From Exiguobacterium sp. J17977 (GTDB lineage Bacteria; Bacillota; Bacilli; Exiguobacteriales; Exiguobacteriaceae), in assembly GCF_018616375.1 (NCBI RefSeq), contig NZ_JAEQBB010000006.1:1-64000 (forward strand): a stretch of DNA of 64,000 nucleotides. Reading direction: 5' to 3'. A model generated the notes under the pieces. That model saw nothing but the letters and a program-made list of their open reading frames with translations, did not search any database and was not told the origin of the DNA. This document shows, piece after piece, positions 19,809 to 31,810 of this stretch. The first letter of the stretch is position 1, and each line of letters opens with the position of its first letter. A program made the position numbers and the translations under genes.

Positions 19809-20486
19809 ATGGATTTTCAATCGTGGCGCCACGTGTTTAAACTAGATCCGAATAAACCGCTCGATGATTCGGCGCTCGCGGCACTCATCCGTTCGGGCAC
19901 GGACGCTTTCCTCATCGGCGGGACGGACGGGGTCGACGCCGAGAACACGTTCGCGCTCTATACTCGTCTCGAAGGATGCGGCATTCCGCTCGCGCTCGAG
20001 ATGAGCCATCCCGAGCAGGTGATTCGTGGCTTCGACCACTATTTCATTCCGACCGTGTTGAACGCGGGTCACGTGGACTGGGTCATCGGTCATCAAATGA
20101 AGGCGTTTGAACGATACGGACACTTGTTTCATGCGGATGTGACCGGCCAAGGCTATATCGTCTTGAATCCGGATGCGAAAGTGGCCCATGTGACCGAGGC
20201 GAAGACCAATCTGTCCATCGAGGCGACGATTGCCTATGCCGAAGCGGGGCATCGCTTGTTCCGCCTGCCGTCCTTGTATGTGGAGTATAGCGGCACGTTC
20301 GGATCGGTCGAGCTCGTCCAAGAAGTACGGCTGGCCGTGCCGGACGCCCATCTATTTTATGGGGGTGGCATCACCGGATATGAGTCGGCTCGGATGATGG
20401 CCGAGCACGTGGATACGATTGTCGTCGGCAATGTGATTTATGACAATTTCGAAGGAGCGCTTGCGACTGTCGCGGCACTCCGATAA
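19809..20486 (+). CDS. pcrB: Heptaprenylglyceryl phosphate synthase
   Basis: PcrB, 225 residues, TIM-barrel. It attaches a heptaprenyl chain to glycerol-1-phosphate, an archaeal-type ether lipid step found in Bacillales. FLIGGTDGVDAENT (about residues 34-47), the Y-rich LYVEYSGTFG (about 157-166) and LFYGGGITGYESA (about 179-191) are the phosphate- and substrate-binding blocks. The start at 19809 has GGGAGGGAAG before it; in-frame codons upstream cross the previous terminator. pcrB-pcrA-ligA is the usual Bacillus order. Confidence 0.94.
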   Translation: MDFQSWRHVFKLDPNKPLDDSALAALIRSGTDAFLIGGTDGVDAENTFALYTRLEGCGIPLALEMSHPEQVIRGFDHYFIPTVLNAGHVDWVIGHQMKAFERYGHLFHADVTGQGYIVLNPDAKVAHVTEAKTNLSIEATIAYAEAGHRLFRLPSLYVEYSGTFGSVELVQEVRLAVPDAHLFYGGGITGYESARMMAEHVDTIVVGNVIYDNFEGALATVAALR

Positions 20487-20524
20487 AATAAGAACAAATG
20501 TTTGGATGGAGAAAGGAAACGATT

Positions 20525-22741
20525 ATGTATAACTTGAGTGAAGAATTAGTCAAAGGCATGAACCCTCCGCAAGCGGAGGCGGTCAAATATACGGACGGCC
20601 CGCTGCTCATCATGGCAGGGGCGGGGTCTGGGAAAACACGTGTCTTGACGCATCGCGTCGCCTACTTGATGGCGTCGAAACAAATCGCACCGTGGAACAT
20701 TCTCGCCATTACGTTCACGAACAAAGCGGCGCGCGAGATGAAAGACCGGATCGCCCGCCTCGTCGGTGGCGTCGCGGATGATATTTGGATTTCGACGTTC
20801 CACTCGATGTGCGTCCGGATTTTACGCCGTGACATCGATCGCATCCGTTATGATCGGAACTTCTCGATTCTCGACTCGTCCGATCAATTGACGGCCATCA
20901 AGCAAGTACTCAAAGAGCTGAACCTTGACCCGAAAAAATATGAGCCGCGGACGCTGCTCGGCATGATCTCGAACCATAAGAACGAGCTCCGCACGCCGCA
21001 AGATGCGGCCGCACTCGTCGGCAACAACCCGTACGAGAAAGTCATCTCGGACGTCTACACGGCGTATGAGAAGAAATTGAAGCAGAACAACGTGCTCGAC
21101 TTTGACGACTTGATCATGAAGGCGATTCAGTTGTTCCAAGAAGCGCCGGACGTGCTCGCATTCTACCAGAAGAAATTCCAATACATCCACGTCGACGAGT
21201 ATCAAGATACGAACCGGGCCCAATACACGCTCGTCAAGTTACTTGCGCAGGCGCATGAGAACTTGTGTGTCGTCGGTGACTCGGATCAGTCGATTTATCG
21301 CTGGCGCGGCGCCGATATCGCCAACATCTTGACGTTCGAGAAAGATTATCCGAGCGCGCACGTCATCTTGCTCGAACAAAACTATCGGTCGACGAAACGG
21401 ATTTTGGAAGCGGCGAACGGCGTCATTCAAAACAACTCGGGTCGAAAAGACAAGCAGCTCTGGACCGAGAACGTTGAAGGCGAGAAGCTCCTCCTTCACG
21501 TCGCCTCGGACGACCGGGATGAAGCGTTCTTCATCATCAATCAGATGAAAGAGCTTCGCCAAGAAGGCATCGATTACGGCGAGATGGCCGTCCTGTACCG
21601 GACGAATGCCCAATCACGCGGACTCGAGGAAATGCTGCTCAAGTCGAACATCCCGTATAAGATGGTCGGCGGGACGAAGTTCTATGAGCGAAAAGAAATC
21701 AAGGACGTCTTGGCGTATTTGCGCTTAATCGCCAACCCGGACGAGGACATCTCGTTCGTCCGTGTCGTCAACGAACCGAAACGCGGCATCGGTGCCGCGA
21801 CGGTCGACAAACTCGGCGACTTCGCCGGGATGCAAGGCGTGTCGCTCATGGAAGCGATTCGCGACATCGAGCTGTCGGGCATTGCGCCGCGCACAGCGAC
21901 GAAGCTCGCCGAGTTCCGACAATTGATGGTCGACTTGCGTCAAATGGCTGACTACTTGTCCATCTCGGAGTTGATTGAAGAAGTGTTGAAGAAGTCAGGC
22001 TACGAAGAGATGCTCAAAATCGAGAAGACGCTCGAAGCCGAGAGCCGCCTCGAGAACTTGCAAGAATTCCTCTCGGTCGCCCAAAACTTCGAGAAAGAGA
22101 GTGACGAGCAGACGCTCGTCGCCTTCCTCACCGATTTGACGCTCGTCTCGGATCTCGATTCGCTCGAAGAAGTCGACGAGTTGCACCAAGTCACGCTCAT
22201 GACGCTGCACTCGGCCAAAGGACTCGAGTTCCCGGTCGTCTTCTTGATTGGGATGGAAGAAGGGTTGTTCCCGCACAGCCGCGCGTTGAACGACCCGGAG
22301 GAGATGGAAGAAGAACGCCGTCTCGCCTACGTCGGCATCACGCGGGCCGAAAAACGTCTCTATTTGACGCGGGCCCAGTCGCGCATGTTGTATGGACGTT
22401 TCCAAAACAACCCGGAGTCGCGCTTCTTGCACGAGTTGCCAGAGACGCTCTTGGAGCGCTCAGGCAAAGCGAAGAAGCCGATGCCATGGAATCCGGTCGA
22501 GTCACCAGGGAAACTTCCCGTGAACGGCTTCAGTTCGAAACCTAAACCGAAACTCGCCCAGTCGTCCGGCGCCGAATCGATCGGTTGGAATGTCGGGGAC
22601 AAGGCCAATCATAAAAAGTGGGGACAAGGCACGGTCGTTCAGACGCGTGGTGAAGGCGATCAGCTCGAACTCGATATCGCTTTCCCGGCCGTCGGCATCA
22701 AGCGCCTGCTCGCCAAGTTTGCCCCAATTGAAAAAGCGTGA
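20525..22741 (+). CDS. pcrA: ATP-dependent DNA helicase PcrA
   Basis: 738 residues, superfamily 1A, 3'-5' helicase for repair and plasmid replication. Q motif at MNPPQAEAV, Walker A AGAGSGKT at residues 31-38, DEYQDTN (motif II, about 222-228), [14 protein letters not shown] (motif III, about 249-262), and the C-terminal motifs [14 protein letters not shown] and [13 protein letters not shown]. The C-terminal tail (about 670-738) has the RNA polymerase-binding Tudor-like fold ([17 protein letters not shown]). ATG 20525 follows GGAGAAAGG and gives the usual length; an in-frame ATG at 20498 is less likely. Confidence 0.96.
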   Translation: MYNLSEELVKGMNPPQAEAVKYTDGPLLIMAGAGSGKTRVLTHRVAYLMASKQIAPWNILAITFTNKAAREMKDRIARLVGGVADDIWISTFHSMCVRILRRDIDRIRYDRNFSILDSSDQLTAIKQVLKELNLDPKKYEPRTLLGMISNHKNELRTPQDAAALVGNNPYEKVISDVYTAYEKKLKQNNVLDFDDLIMKAIQLFQEAPDVLAFYQKKFQYIHVDEYQDTNRAQYTLVKLLAQAHENLCVVGDSDQSIYRWRGADIANILTFEKDYPSAHVILLEQNYRSTKRILEAANGVIQNNSGRKDKQLWTENVEGEKLLLHVASDDRDEAFFIINQMKELRQEGIDYGEMAVLYRTNAQSRGLEEMLLKSNIPYKMVGGTKFYERKEIKDVLAYLRLIANPDEDISFVRVVNEPKRGIGAATVDKLGDFAGMQGVSLMEAIRDIELSGIAPRTATKLAEFRQLMVDLRQMADYLSISELIEEVLKKSGYEEMLKIEKTLEAESRLENLQEFLSVAQNFEKESDEQTLVAFLTDLTLVSDLDSLEEVDELHQVTLMTLHSAKGLEFPVVFLIGMEEGLFPHSRALNDPEEMEEERRLAYVGITRAEKRLYLTRAQSRMLYGRFQNNPESRFLHELPETLLERSGKAKKPMPWNPVESPGKLPVNGFSSKPKPKLAQSSGAESIGWNVGDKANHKKWGQGTVVQTRGEGDQLELDIAFPAVGIKRLLAKFAPIEKA

Positions 22742-24745
<2,004 letters not shown>

Positions 24746-24749
24746 ATGC

Positions 24750-24777
24750 GGTCCTCCTGAGGGAGGGCCTTTTTTTC
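24750..24777 (+). terminator. Terminator after ligA
   Basis: GGTCCTCC / GGAGGGCC arms with loop tgag and seven T. Confidence 0.88.
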
Positions 24778-24813
24778 ATTGACCTGATTTTTAAACGTTT
24801 CCGGTCGTGGGCA

Positions 24814-24839
24814 GGTTCGCACCGTCAACGGACGGGTAA
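24814..24839 (+). promoter_or_regulatory. Possible sigma-B-type promoter of the LPXTG gene
   Basis: GGGTAA (24834-24839) fits the sigma-B -10 (GGGTAT) well. GGTTCG lies 14 bases upstream and fits the -35 (GTTTAA) poorly. No convincing sigma-A promoter was seen in 24778-24972. Confidence 0.25.
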
Positions 24840-24972
24840 TGATTAGTATCTACAAATACTTTTCGACACCAAGATCCTACACCACGACTCGCGCACACTC
24901 ATCCTCCATCCCTCTCCCGTGCCGGAGCGTGTCATCGCAGACGTTCGTCACACCTTAGAGGAGGGGACCATC

Positions 24973-26838
24973 ATGCTACGCACCAACCGACGTTTCATCG
25001 CATTCATCACATTCGTCCTCGTATTGATTGGCATGTGGGCACCGCATGGAAGTTACGCGAACACGACGGTGACACCAACGCCAATTTATGCACTAATTGA
25101 TTTGAGCCCCGAAGAAATCGAAGCGTACGATGACGCGAGCCTCATCTACGCGGACGTCACATATTACGGGGCACGTGAGACGTCAACGATTTGGCGGTTC
25201 ATGATTGACGCGACCGAGGTCGACGTGACGACAATCGATCAAGTCACCTTGTATGACAGTGCCGGTGTTCCTTATTCATTTCCGGGCGCCGTCTATGCGT
25301 TCCAGCTAGAGGAACTTACAGGCGAGTCGAGCGAACCGGGTGATGACGGGACGGAGATCGTTCCGGACGTCGACATACCGGTCGAGCCTCCGCTCGTTGA
25401 ACCGGAGCCATCACCAGAACAACCTGTCACAGAAGAAGTGAACGCACCCTCCGCCACTCCAGCAGTTGCCATCGACCAATTGGTGCTCGGTGCCGACGGA
25501 CCGATCGAGCGTGTGTTAGGCGGGGATTTAGTGACGTATCGGCTCATCATCGATGTGACGGGCGCTCCGATTGAGAACTTGTCGGTGACCGATACCGTGC
25601 CCGAAGCGTTGACCGTCGTCGCCGATTCGGTCGAGGTGCTCGGTCCGGAAGGTTCGGTCGCTCCGACGACCGTGAGCGGACCACCAGCGTTCAATTGGAC
25701 GTTCCCGACGATGGCGGTCGGGACGACGACGATTCAGTTCGACACGTTCGCACCAGACGTGACAAGTGAGACGGTCGTGACGAATACGTTCTGTATCGGC
25801 GTCGAAGATGAGACCGTTCCGCCAGCCTGTACGGAGGCGACCGTCACGGTCGTACCGAACGAGACGATTGGCCTTGAGGTCGGAAAAGAGGCAAACATCG
25901 ACCAAGCCGTCGTCGGTGGGATGATTCCATATACGTTCGTCATCGAGAACACAGGCGAGACGGCGCTCACCATCACATCGATTGAAGATGAGTTCTTTAG
26001 CGGCGATATCGATGCCAAGGCGGTCGAAACGTTCAACGCTAACGTCCGCGAGCGCTTATTGGCACTCGTCGGCGATGACGGGCTGCTCGCCGGGGAACGG
26101 GTCGAGACGACCGTCAACTTAGCGATTCCAAGCGATTACGATTGGACGAACGCCCCTGAAATCGGGAACGTGTTCCGCGTCGCGGCGACCGATGCGTACG
26201 GTCGGGTCATCGATGCCGAGAGCCAACAAATCGTCTTATTGAATCAAGCCGACTTCACCGTCACGAAGACGGCACGTCCCGAGACGGTGCACCCTGGTGA
26301 GACGATTCGCTATACGTATACAATCACGAACACGTCGAACGTCACCTTGTACTTCGTCGACGTCCTCGACGAATGGACGAGCGGGGCGTTGACGACGAAA
26401 GAACAGCGCGAGACGACCGAGACGCTCCGAGACGGCATGCGTGCCTTGGCTGAAGTCGAGAACGGGCTCGTCCCCGGCGAAGAAGTCGTTCTCGAGATGG
26501 AGAAAGTACTCTTGCCATCTTATGATGTACGGGCCGGTGCGGTGCTTACGAACCGGACGACGTTCACGTTCGAAGTCAATCGTGAGGCGCGCGTGTCGCG
26601 GACGGTCGAGGCGACCGTGCATGTGAAACAAAACATCCCGAAACCGGACAACGATGACCGAGATGACCAAGATGAATCGGTCTATGTGCCTGAACCGACG
26701 ACGCCGGTGACGCCAGACCAGGCGACCCTCCCGATGACCGGCACGACCAAAACGTGGGGAACGGTACTCGGACTCGTCTTGATTGTATTCGGCCTCTTGT
26801 TCTTGACGCATCGCCGCCGCCCATCCACGAAAGCGTGA
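24973..26838 (+). CDS. Sortase-anchored surface protein (LPXTG) with DUF11-like repeats
   Basis: 621 residues, exported and covalently anchored to the wall. A signal peptide (about 1-29, ending GSYAN) leads. After a Pro/Glu-rich segment (about 115-155), three or so Ig-like repeats with TYRLIIDVTGAPI, PYTFVIENTGETALTI and RYTYTITNTSNVTLYF follow; these resemble DUF11-type stalk domains. The sorting signal is LPMTG (586-590), a hydrophobic stretch and RRR. The repeats suggest a stalk or adhesin; the ligand is unknown. Start at 24973 behind AGAGGAGGGG. It interrupts the ligA-camS neighbourhood of B. subtilis. Confidence 0.85.
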   Translation: MLRTNRRFIAFITFVLVLIGMWAPHGSYANTTVTPTPIYALIDLSPEEIEAYDDASLIYADVTYYGARETSTIWRFMIDATEVDVTTIDQVTLYDSAGVPYSFPGAVYAFQLEELTGESSEPGDDGTEIVPDVDIPVEPPLVEPEPSPEQPVTEEVNAPSATPAVAIDQLVLGADGPIERVLGGDLVTYRLIIDVTGAPIENLSVTDTVPEALTVVADSVEVLGPEGSVAPTTVSGPPAFNWTFPTMAVGTTTIQFDTFAPDVTSETVVTNTFCIGVEDETVPPACTEATVTVVPNETIGLEVGKEANIDQAVVGGMIPYTFVIENTGETALTITSIEDEFFSGDIDAKAVETFNANVRERLLALVGDDGLLAGERVETTVNLAIPSDYDWTNAPEIGNVFRVAATDAYGRVIDAESQQIVLLNQADFTVTKTARPETVHPGETIRYTYTITNTSNVTLYFVDVLDEWTSGALTTKEQRETTETLRDGMRALAEVENGLVPGEEVVLEMEKVLLPSYDVRAGAVLTNRTTFTFEVNREARVSRTVEATVHVKQNIPKPDNDDRDDQDESVYVPEPTTPVTPDQATLPMTGTTKTWGTVLGLVLIVFGLLFLTHRRRPSTKA

Positions 26839-26843
26839 CACGG

Positions 26844-26877
26844 ACACCCTTCAACCGGGCGTTGAAGGGTGTTTTGC
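26844..26877 (+). terminator. Terminator after the LPXTG gene
   Basis: Perfect 12-base arms ACACCCTTCAAC / GTTGAAGGGTGT with a five-base loop, followed by TTTGCTG. Strong stem, modest T run. Confidence 0.7.
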
Positions 26878-26926
26878 TGTGAATTGGCACTGATTCCGCT
26901 TCGACACTTTTTTCAACGGGTGATTT

Positions 26927-26935
26927 TGTTATAAT
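26927..26935 (+). promoter_or_regulatory. Extended -10 promoter of camS
   Basis: TGTTATAAT: perfect TATAAT (26930-26935) with the TG extension. The -35 is a T-rich stretch without a good match, as is usual for extended -10 promoters. Confidence 0.6.
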
Positions 26936-26980
26936 GGACGAAGTGCAACGAAACGAATCATTAAAGGAGTTCAGACATAG

Positions 26981-28153
26981 ATGAAATGGAAACAGATACT
27001 CATCCCAGCTCTCGCCGCGACGGTTTTTCTCGGCGGTTGCTCTATGAAAATCCCGATGGGGGAAGAAGAGGCCACACCGACAGGCGAAGAGACGGCAGCC
27101 GAAGGGGTCACGCAAGCGATTCAAGCGCGTGATTCGTATTACCAGATGGTCATTCCATTTAAACCGGCTGCGGCCCGAGGATTGGCGCAACGTCAAGTCA
27201 GCTCATCGCTCGAGCTCGAAGAAGTGGAGCTCGGCCTCATGCGCCATTCGACCGGCGCGTTCGATCCCGAGAAATACGCCTATCAAGAAGGGCAGCTATT
27301 GACGAGTGAAGATGTATCACGTCTGCTTGGCCGTAAAGACAAGGCGTCGGAAGGTCTCGTCCCGCTCAACCCGGCGTATGCGAACGGGACGGCCGAGGTG
27401 GCCGAGGAGCAGTTCGTCGAGGCGAATAAACAATCACCGCTTTATTTGGCGTCGCTCGTCGAACAAAACTATATGACGAAAACGGATAGTGGGTATCAAC
27501 TCGGCGGTGTATCGTTCGCCTTGATTTTGAATCAAGAGTACGTGTTCCAAGCGCCGAACTTCGGTCCGACCTATACGGAAAAGTTGGACGAAAAGAAAGT
27601 CATCGCTGAAGGAGAACGGATGGCGAATGAACTCGTCGCCCAGTTGCGGAAACGTGAAGACTTTAAAGACCTCGATATTAACGTCGCCTTGTATATGAAA
27701 GCGCCGCAAGGTTCACCGACACCAGGGAACTATATCAAATCGGCATTCGTCGGCTCAGCCAATGAAGTGGCGGCGAACGATTGGACTGCCATCGATGAGA
27801 CGTATTATTACTTCCCGTCCGCCACGGCGACGACCGAAGTCCGCGACGATGCCCAAAAGTTCTCCCTCTTCAGCGACCGCATCGCCGATGTGTTCCCGGA
27901 TTTCAGCGGGATGATCGGGAAAGGCTTCTATCAAAACGGCGAGTTGTCACGAATCGAAATCGACATCCCGATCCAGTTTTATAGCCGGGCCGAGCTCGTC
28001 GGGTTCACTCAGCACGTCGTCGGTCTGCTCGAGAATCGGTGGGAGTACAACCGGAACGTACCGGTCCGCATCAACGTCACCTCGCTCGGTGGCCAACAAG
28101 AAGTGACAATCGTGTTCGAAGAAGGCATGGACAGTCCGAGAGTATATTTCTAA
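26981..28153 (+). CDS. camS: CamS family lipoprotein (YerH)
   Basis: 390 residues. A short signal peptide ends in the lipobox FLGGC (Cys20), so it should be a membrane-anchored lipoprotein. The body matches the CamS family, known from Staphylococcus as the precursor of the sex-pheromone peptide cAM373 and from B. subtilis as YerH next to ligA. A run of Glu/Thr residues follows the Cys. AAAGGAG precedes the ATG. The function of the mature domain is unknown. The lipoprotein signal peptide is the source of pheromone in staphylococci; whether that holds here is untested. Confidence 0.88.
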   Translation: MKWKQILIPALAATVFLGGCSMKIPMGEEEATPTGEETAAEGVTQAIQARDSYYQMVIPFKPAAARGLAQRQVSSSLELEEVELGLMRHSTGAFDPEKYAYQEGQLLTSEDVSRLLGRKDKASEGLVPLNPAYANGTAEVAEEQFVEANKQSPLYLASLVEQNYMTKTDSGYQLGGVSFALILNQEYVFQAPNFGPTYTEKLDEKKVIAEGERMANELVAQLRKREDFKDLDINVALYMKAPQGSPTPGNYIKSAFVGSANEVAANDWTAIDETYYYFPSATATTEVRDDAQKFSLFSDRIADVFPDFSGMIGKGFYQNGELSRIEIDIPIQFYSRAELVGFTQHVVGLLENRWEYNRNVPVRINVTSLGGQQEVTIVFEEGMDSPRVYF

Positions 28154-28158
28154 TCGTA

Positions 28159-28196
28159 AGAAGGCATCGTGATGAAACGAATGCCTTCTTTTTTTC
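28159..28196 (+). terminator. Terminator after camS
   Basis: AGAAGGCAT / ATGCCTTCT arms, loop of 13 bases, then seven T. Confidence 0.85.
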
Positions 28197-28220
28197 GTAT
28201 GTGAAGTAACGAGGAAATTC

Positions 28221-28250
28221 TTTGACCTTCTTTGACCAAATCGGTAGAAT
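28221..28250 (+). promoter_or_regulatory. CtsR operator over the cbpA-clpB promoter
   Basis: TTTGACC-TTC-TTTGACC (28221-28237) is the reverse complement of GGTCAAA-N3-GGTCAAA, an exact match to the CtsR direct repeat. The first repeat contains the -35 TTGACC (28222-28227), and TAGAAT (28245-28250) follows at a spacing of 17. A bound CtsR would block the polymerase. The ctsR gene is not in the window. Confidence 0.88.
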
Positions 28251-28293
28251 AGACTTAACAGAATCGGGAAAGAAATAGGTGAGGTGAAACGAG

Positions 28294-29160
28294 ATGGCAA
28301 AAAACTATTATGACGTCCTTGGCGTGCCGAAACAGGCGTCCGACCAAGACATTAAACGAGCATATCGAAAACTGGCAAAACAATACCATCCGGACGTGAA
28401 CAAAGATCCGGGCGCACAGGACAAGTTCAAAGCGATCCAAGAAGCGTTCGACGTGCTGAGCGATCCCGATAAGAAAGCGAACTATGATCGCTATGGCAGT
28501 CCAGAAGGACCGACGTTCGGCGGAGGATCTTACGGCGGCGATGGCTACGGGGAAGGATCGGCCCAGTTCGAAGACTTGTTCCGCCAATTCGGCGGCGGGT
28601 CACGGACGACGTCGCGGACGTTCGGGTTCGAGGACATGTTTGGTAGTTTCTTCAACCAAGCGGTCGAAGAGGACCTCGATGAGACGGTCCGTGTCAACGT
28701 CCCCCTCAGTCAATTGACGTCTGATTCCAAAGTGAGTCTGCGTCTCCAGACGGGAACGGTCAACGTGAAAATCCCGCAAGGCGCCCACGAAGGACAAAAG
28801 TTACGGCTTAAAGGCAAGAGCAGCAAGGTCGGACAAGCGGGTGACCGCGGCGACGTGTACGTCGAGCTCCATTTCACCGATGATGAGACGTACCGTCGGG
28901 AAGGAACGAACGTCATCACCGTCAAACGGTTGCGCCCGCTCGCTTTCCTTGATGGCACCGAAGTCGTCGTGGCGACACTCGATGGCGGCCGGGTCAAACT
29001 GAAAGTGAAACCGGGGTCACGCCCAGGTCAACGGATGCGCATCCCGGGCCGTGGGTTCATGACCGCCTCGAAAGTCCGGTCAGATCTCTTTGTGCAACTC
29101 GAAGTCGATTTGCCACTAGACGCCGCCCACCGATCGGTTTACGAACAACTTGAACGCTGA
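28294..29160 (+). CDS. cbpA: CbpA-type DnaJ co-chaperone
   Basis: 288 residues. J domain at 1-70 with the HPD motif (32-34), which stimulates DnaK. A Gly-rich linker (about 70-110; GGGSYGGDGYG) is followed by two DnaJ C-terminal beta domains. The CxxCxGxG zinc finger of true DnaJ is missing, which makes it CbpA-like. It lies 18 bases before clpB and behind the CtsR operator, so both are heat-induced together. DnaJ-family proteins deliver aggregates to ClpB through DnaK, so the pairing makes sense. Confidence 0.9.
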   Translation: MAKNYYDVLGVPKQASDQDIKRAYRKLAKQYHPDVNKDPGAQDKFKAIQEAFDVLSDPDKKANYDRYGSPEGPTFGGGSYGGDGYGEGSAQFEDLFRQFGGGSRTTSRTFGFEDMFGSFFNQAVEEDLDETVRVNVPLSQLTSDSKVSLRLQTGTVNVKIPQGAHEGQKLRLKGKSSKVGQAGDRGDVYVELHFTDDETYRREGTNVITVKRLRPLAFLDGTEVVVATLDGGRVKLKVKPGSRPGQRMRIPGRGFMTASKVRSDLFVQLEVDLPLDAAHRSVYEQLER

Positions 29161-29178
29161 GTCTAAGGAGGAAGCACA

Positions 29179-31770
29179 ATGGATTTCAATCGATTTACTG
29201 ATAAAGCACATGAAGGCATCGTCAGTTCGCAGGCACTTGCGAAACAGTATCACCATAGCGAGATGAACGAATGGCACGTCTTGGCATCGATGATTTCACA
29301 AACAGATGGCATCGCGCCGCTCCTACTGCAAAAAATGGAGTTGAGCGTCGCCGATATCGAGGCTGAGGTCGCGATGGCACTCAAGAACGCACCGAAGCTT
29401 CAGACACCGACGACACCAATGATTTCGGCTTCGCTGTTGAACGTGTTGACGACGGCGGAACGGGAAGCGACCGGTATGAGTGACGAGTACGTCTCGGTCG
29501 AGCACGTCCTGCTCGGCATCATTATGAATAAGAGCCAAGCGCAAAGCATGCTCGAGCGCAAAGGTGTGACCGAAGAGAAACTACGCGAGGCGCTCGTCGC
29601 CGTCCGCGGAAATCGGCGCATCACGTCGAAGTCGCCGGAAGCGACGTATGACGTCTTGACGAAGTATGGCCGCGACTTGATTCAAGAAGTGAAGACCGGC
29701 AAAATCGATCCCGTCATCGGGCGTGATAGCGAGATTCGGCGCGTCATCCGCATCTTGAGCCGGAAGACGAAAAACAATCCGGTTTTGATCGGGGAGCCGG
29801 GAGTCGGGAAGACGGCGATCGTCGAAGGGCTCGCCCAACGCATCGTTCGCGGTGACGTCCCGGAAAGCTTGAAAGATAAGACGATTTTCAGCCTCGATAT
29901 GAGTTCGCTCGTCGCCGGGGCCAAATATCGTGGCGAGTTCGAAGAGCGACTGCAAGCTGTCTTGAACGAAGTGAAAGAAGCGGAAGGGAAAATCATCCTC
30001 TTCATCGATGAACTGCATACGATTGTCGGGGCCGGTAAGTCCGAAGGGGCGATGGATGCCGGGAACATGCTCAAACCGATGCTCGCACGCGGCGAACTCC
30101 ACTGCATCGGCGCGACGACACTCGATGAGTATCGCCAATATATCGAGAAGGACCCGGCACTTGAGCGCCGCTTCCAACAAGTGCTCGTCGACGAACCGGA
30201 CGTCGAGGACACGGTGTCGATTTTGCGTGGGTTGAAAGAACGCTTCGAGATTCACCACGGTGTCCGCATTCACGACAACGCGCTCGTCGCAGCCGCCGTC
30301 TTATCGAACCGCTATATCACCGACCGATTCATGCCGGACAAGGCGATTGACCTCGTCGACGAGTCGTGTGCGATGATTCGGACGGAGATGGAGTCGATGC
30401 CGGCCGAACTCGATGAACTCGTGCGCCGCGTCATGCAACTCGAGATCGAGGAGGCGGCCTTGAAAAAAGAAAGTGATGACGCCTCGAAGAAACGACTCGA
30501 TGCGCTGCAACAAGAACTCGCCTCGATTCGTGAACAGTCGGACGCGCTCCGACTCCGCTGGGAGAACGAGAAAGAGTCGACGCACCGCGTGCAACACATC
30601 CGTGGTGACTTGGAAAAAGTGAAGCTCGAACTGCAAGAAGCTGAGAGTCGCTACGATTTGAACCGGGCCTCCGAGCTCAAATATGGCCGTATCCCGGAAC
30701 TCGAGCGTGAACTTGCGGAAGCGGAACGGCTCGCCGGTTCGGTGACACGTGAACTCGTCCGCGAAGAAGTGACCGAGGAAGAGATTGCCGAGGTCGTCTC
30801 GAAATGGACGGGCATCCCCGTGACAAAATTGACCGAAGGAGAACGAGATAAGTTGCTCAACCTCGAGACGGTGCTCCATCAACGTGTCTTCGGACAAGAC
30901 GATGCGATTCGCCTCGTCAGTGATGCCGTCATTCGGGCCCGGGCCGGCATTAAAGATCCGAACCGTCCGATTGGATCGTTCCTCTTCCTCGGGCCGACCG
31001 GTGTCGGGAAGACCGAGCTCGGGAAAGCACTCGCCGAGGCGATGTTCGACTCGGAAGACCATATCGTCCGTCTCGACATGAGCGAGTATATGGAAAAACA
31101 CGCCGTGTCGCGTCTCGTCGGGGCGCCTCCAGGTTATATCGGCTATGAAGAGGGTGGCCAGTTGACGGAAGCAGTCCGCCGCAACCCGTACTCGGTGCTC
31201 CTGCTCGATGAGGTCGAGAAAGCACACGCCGATGTGTTCAACATCTTGCTGCAACTACTCGATGACGGGCGTTTGACCGATTCGCACGGCCGCGTCGTCG
31301 ACTTCAAAAACACAATCGTCATCATGACATCGAACATCGGGGCCGACATCTTGCTCGAAGCGGCAAAAGATGGTGTCATCGATGAGGCGGAAGAACGCCA
31401 AGTCATCGAGCGGCTGCGCCGTCACTTCCGTCCCGAGTTTTTGAACCGGGTCGATGAGACGATTTTGTTCCATCCGCTCACCCGGGCTCAAATCGGCCAA
31501 ATTGTCGAAAAAGCAGTCGCGCGCATGGGTAGTCGCTTGACGGCGCGCTCGATTCAAATCGAGATCACGGATGCCGCGAAAGTGTTCATCGCCGACGAGG
31601 CGTATGAGCCACAGTTCGGGGCCCGTCCAATCAACCGGTACGTACAACGGACGATTGAGACGAAACTCGCCCGTAGCATCCTCGCCGGAGACATCGAGGA
31701 CGGCCAGACGGTCGTCATCGATGTCGAGAACGACGAGTTGACGCTTCGTCCCGCGACGGTGACGCATTAA
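29179..31770 (+). CDS. clpB: Disaggregase ClpB
   Basis: 863 residues, AAA+ Hsp100. N-terminal double Clp-N repeat (about 1-145), first ATPase with Walker A GEPGVGKT (205-212) and FIDELH, a coiled-coil middle domain (about 405-525), second ATPase with GPTGVGKT (about 603-610) and [10 protein letters not shown], then the C-terminal D2-small domain. The long middle domain and the length separate ClpB from ClpC or ClpE; no ClpP-binding loop is apparent. It reactivates aggregated protein with DnaK and J proteins. AAGGAGG precedes the ATG. Confidence 0.97.
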   Translation: MDFNRFTDKAHEGIVSSQALAKQYHHSEMNEWHVLASMISQTDGIAPLLLQKMELSVADIEAEVAMALKNAPKLQTPTTPMISASLLNVLTTAEREATGMSDEYVSVEHVLLGIIMNKSQAQSMLERKGVTEEKLREALVAVRGNRRITSKSPEATYDVLTKYGRDLIQEVKTGKIDPVIGRDSEIRRVIRILSRKTKNNPVLIGEPGVGKTAIVEGLAQRIVRGDVPESLKDKTIFSLDMSSLVAGAKYRGEFEERLQAVLNEVKEAEGKIILFIDELHTIVGAGKSEGAMDAGNMLKPMLARGELHCIGATTLDEYRQYIEKDPALERRFQQVLVDEPDVEDTVSILRGLKERFEIHHGVRIHDNALVAAAVLSNRYITDRFMPDKAIDLVDESCAMIRTEMESMPAELDELVRRVMQLEIEEAALKKESDDASKKRLDALQQELASIREQSDALRLRWENEKESTHRVQHIRGDLEKVKLELQEAESRYDLNRASELKYGRIPELERELAEAERLAGSVTRELVREEVTEEEIAEVVSKWTGIPVTKLTEGERDKLLNLETVLHQRVFGQDDAIRLVSDAVIRARAGIKDPNRPIGSFLFLGPTGVGKTELGKALAEAMFDSEDHIVRLDMSEYMEKHAVSRLVGAPPGYIGYEEGGQLTEAVRRNPYSVLLLDEVEKAHADVFNILLQLLDDGRLTDSHGRVVDFKNTIVIMTSNIGADILLEAAKDGVIDEAEERQVIERLRRHFRPEFLNRVDETILFHPLTRAQIGQIVEKAVARMGSRLTARSIQIEITDAAKVFIADEAYEPQFGARPINRYVQRTIETKLARSILAGDIEDGQTVVIDVENDELTLRPATVTH

Positions 31771-31776
31771 ACATTG

Positions 31777-31810
31777 AAAGAGCGCTGGCTGATGCCGGCG
31801 CTCTTTGTTT
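31777..31810 (+). terminator. Terminator after clpB
   Basis: AAAGAGCGC / GCGCTCTTT arms around a 12-base loop, followed by GTTT. It lies between convergent genes and may act in both directions. Confidence 0.7.

Noticed and set aside
30301-31254. A 317-codon open frame opposite clpB.
   Set aside because: Reverse-strand artefact of a strongly conserved gene; no domain and no ribosome binding site of note.
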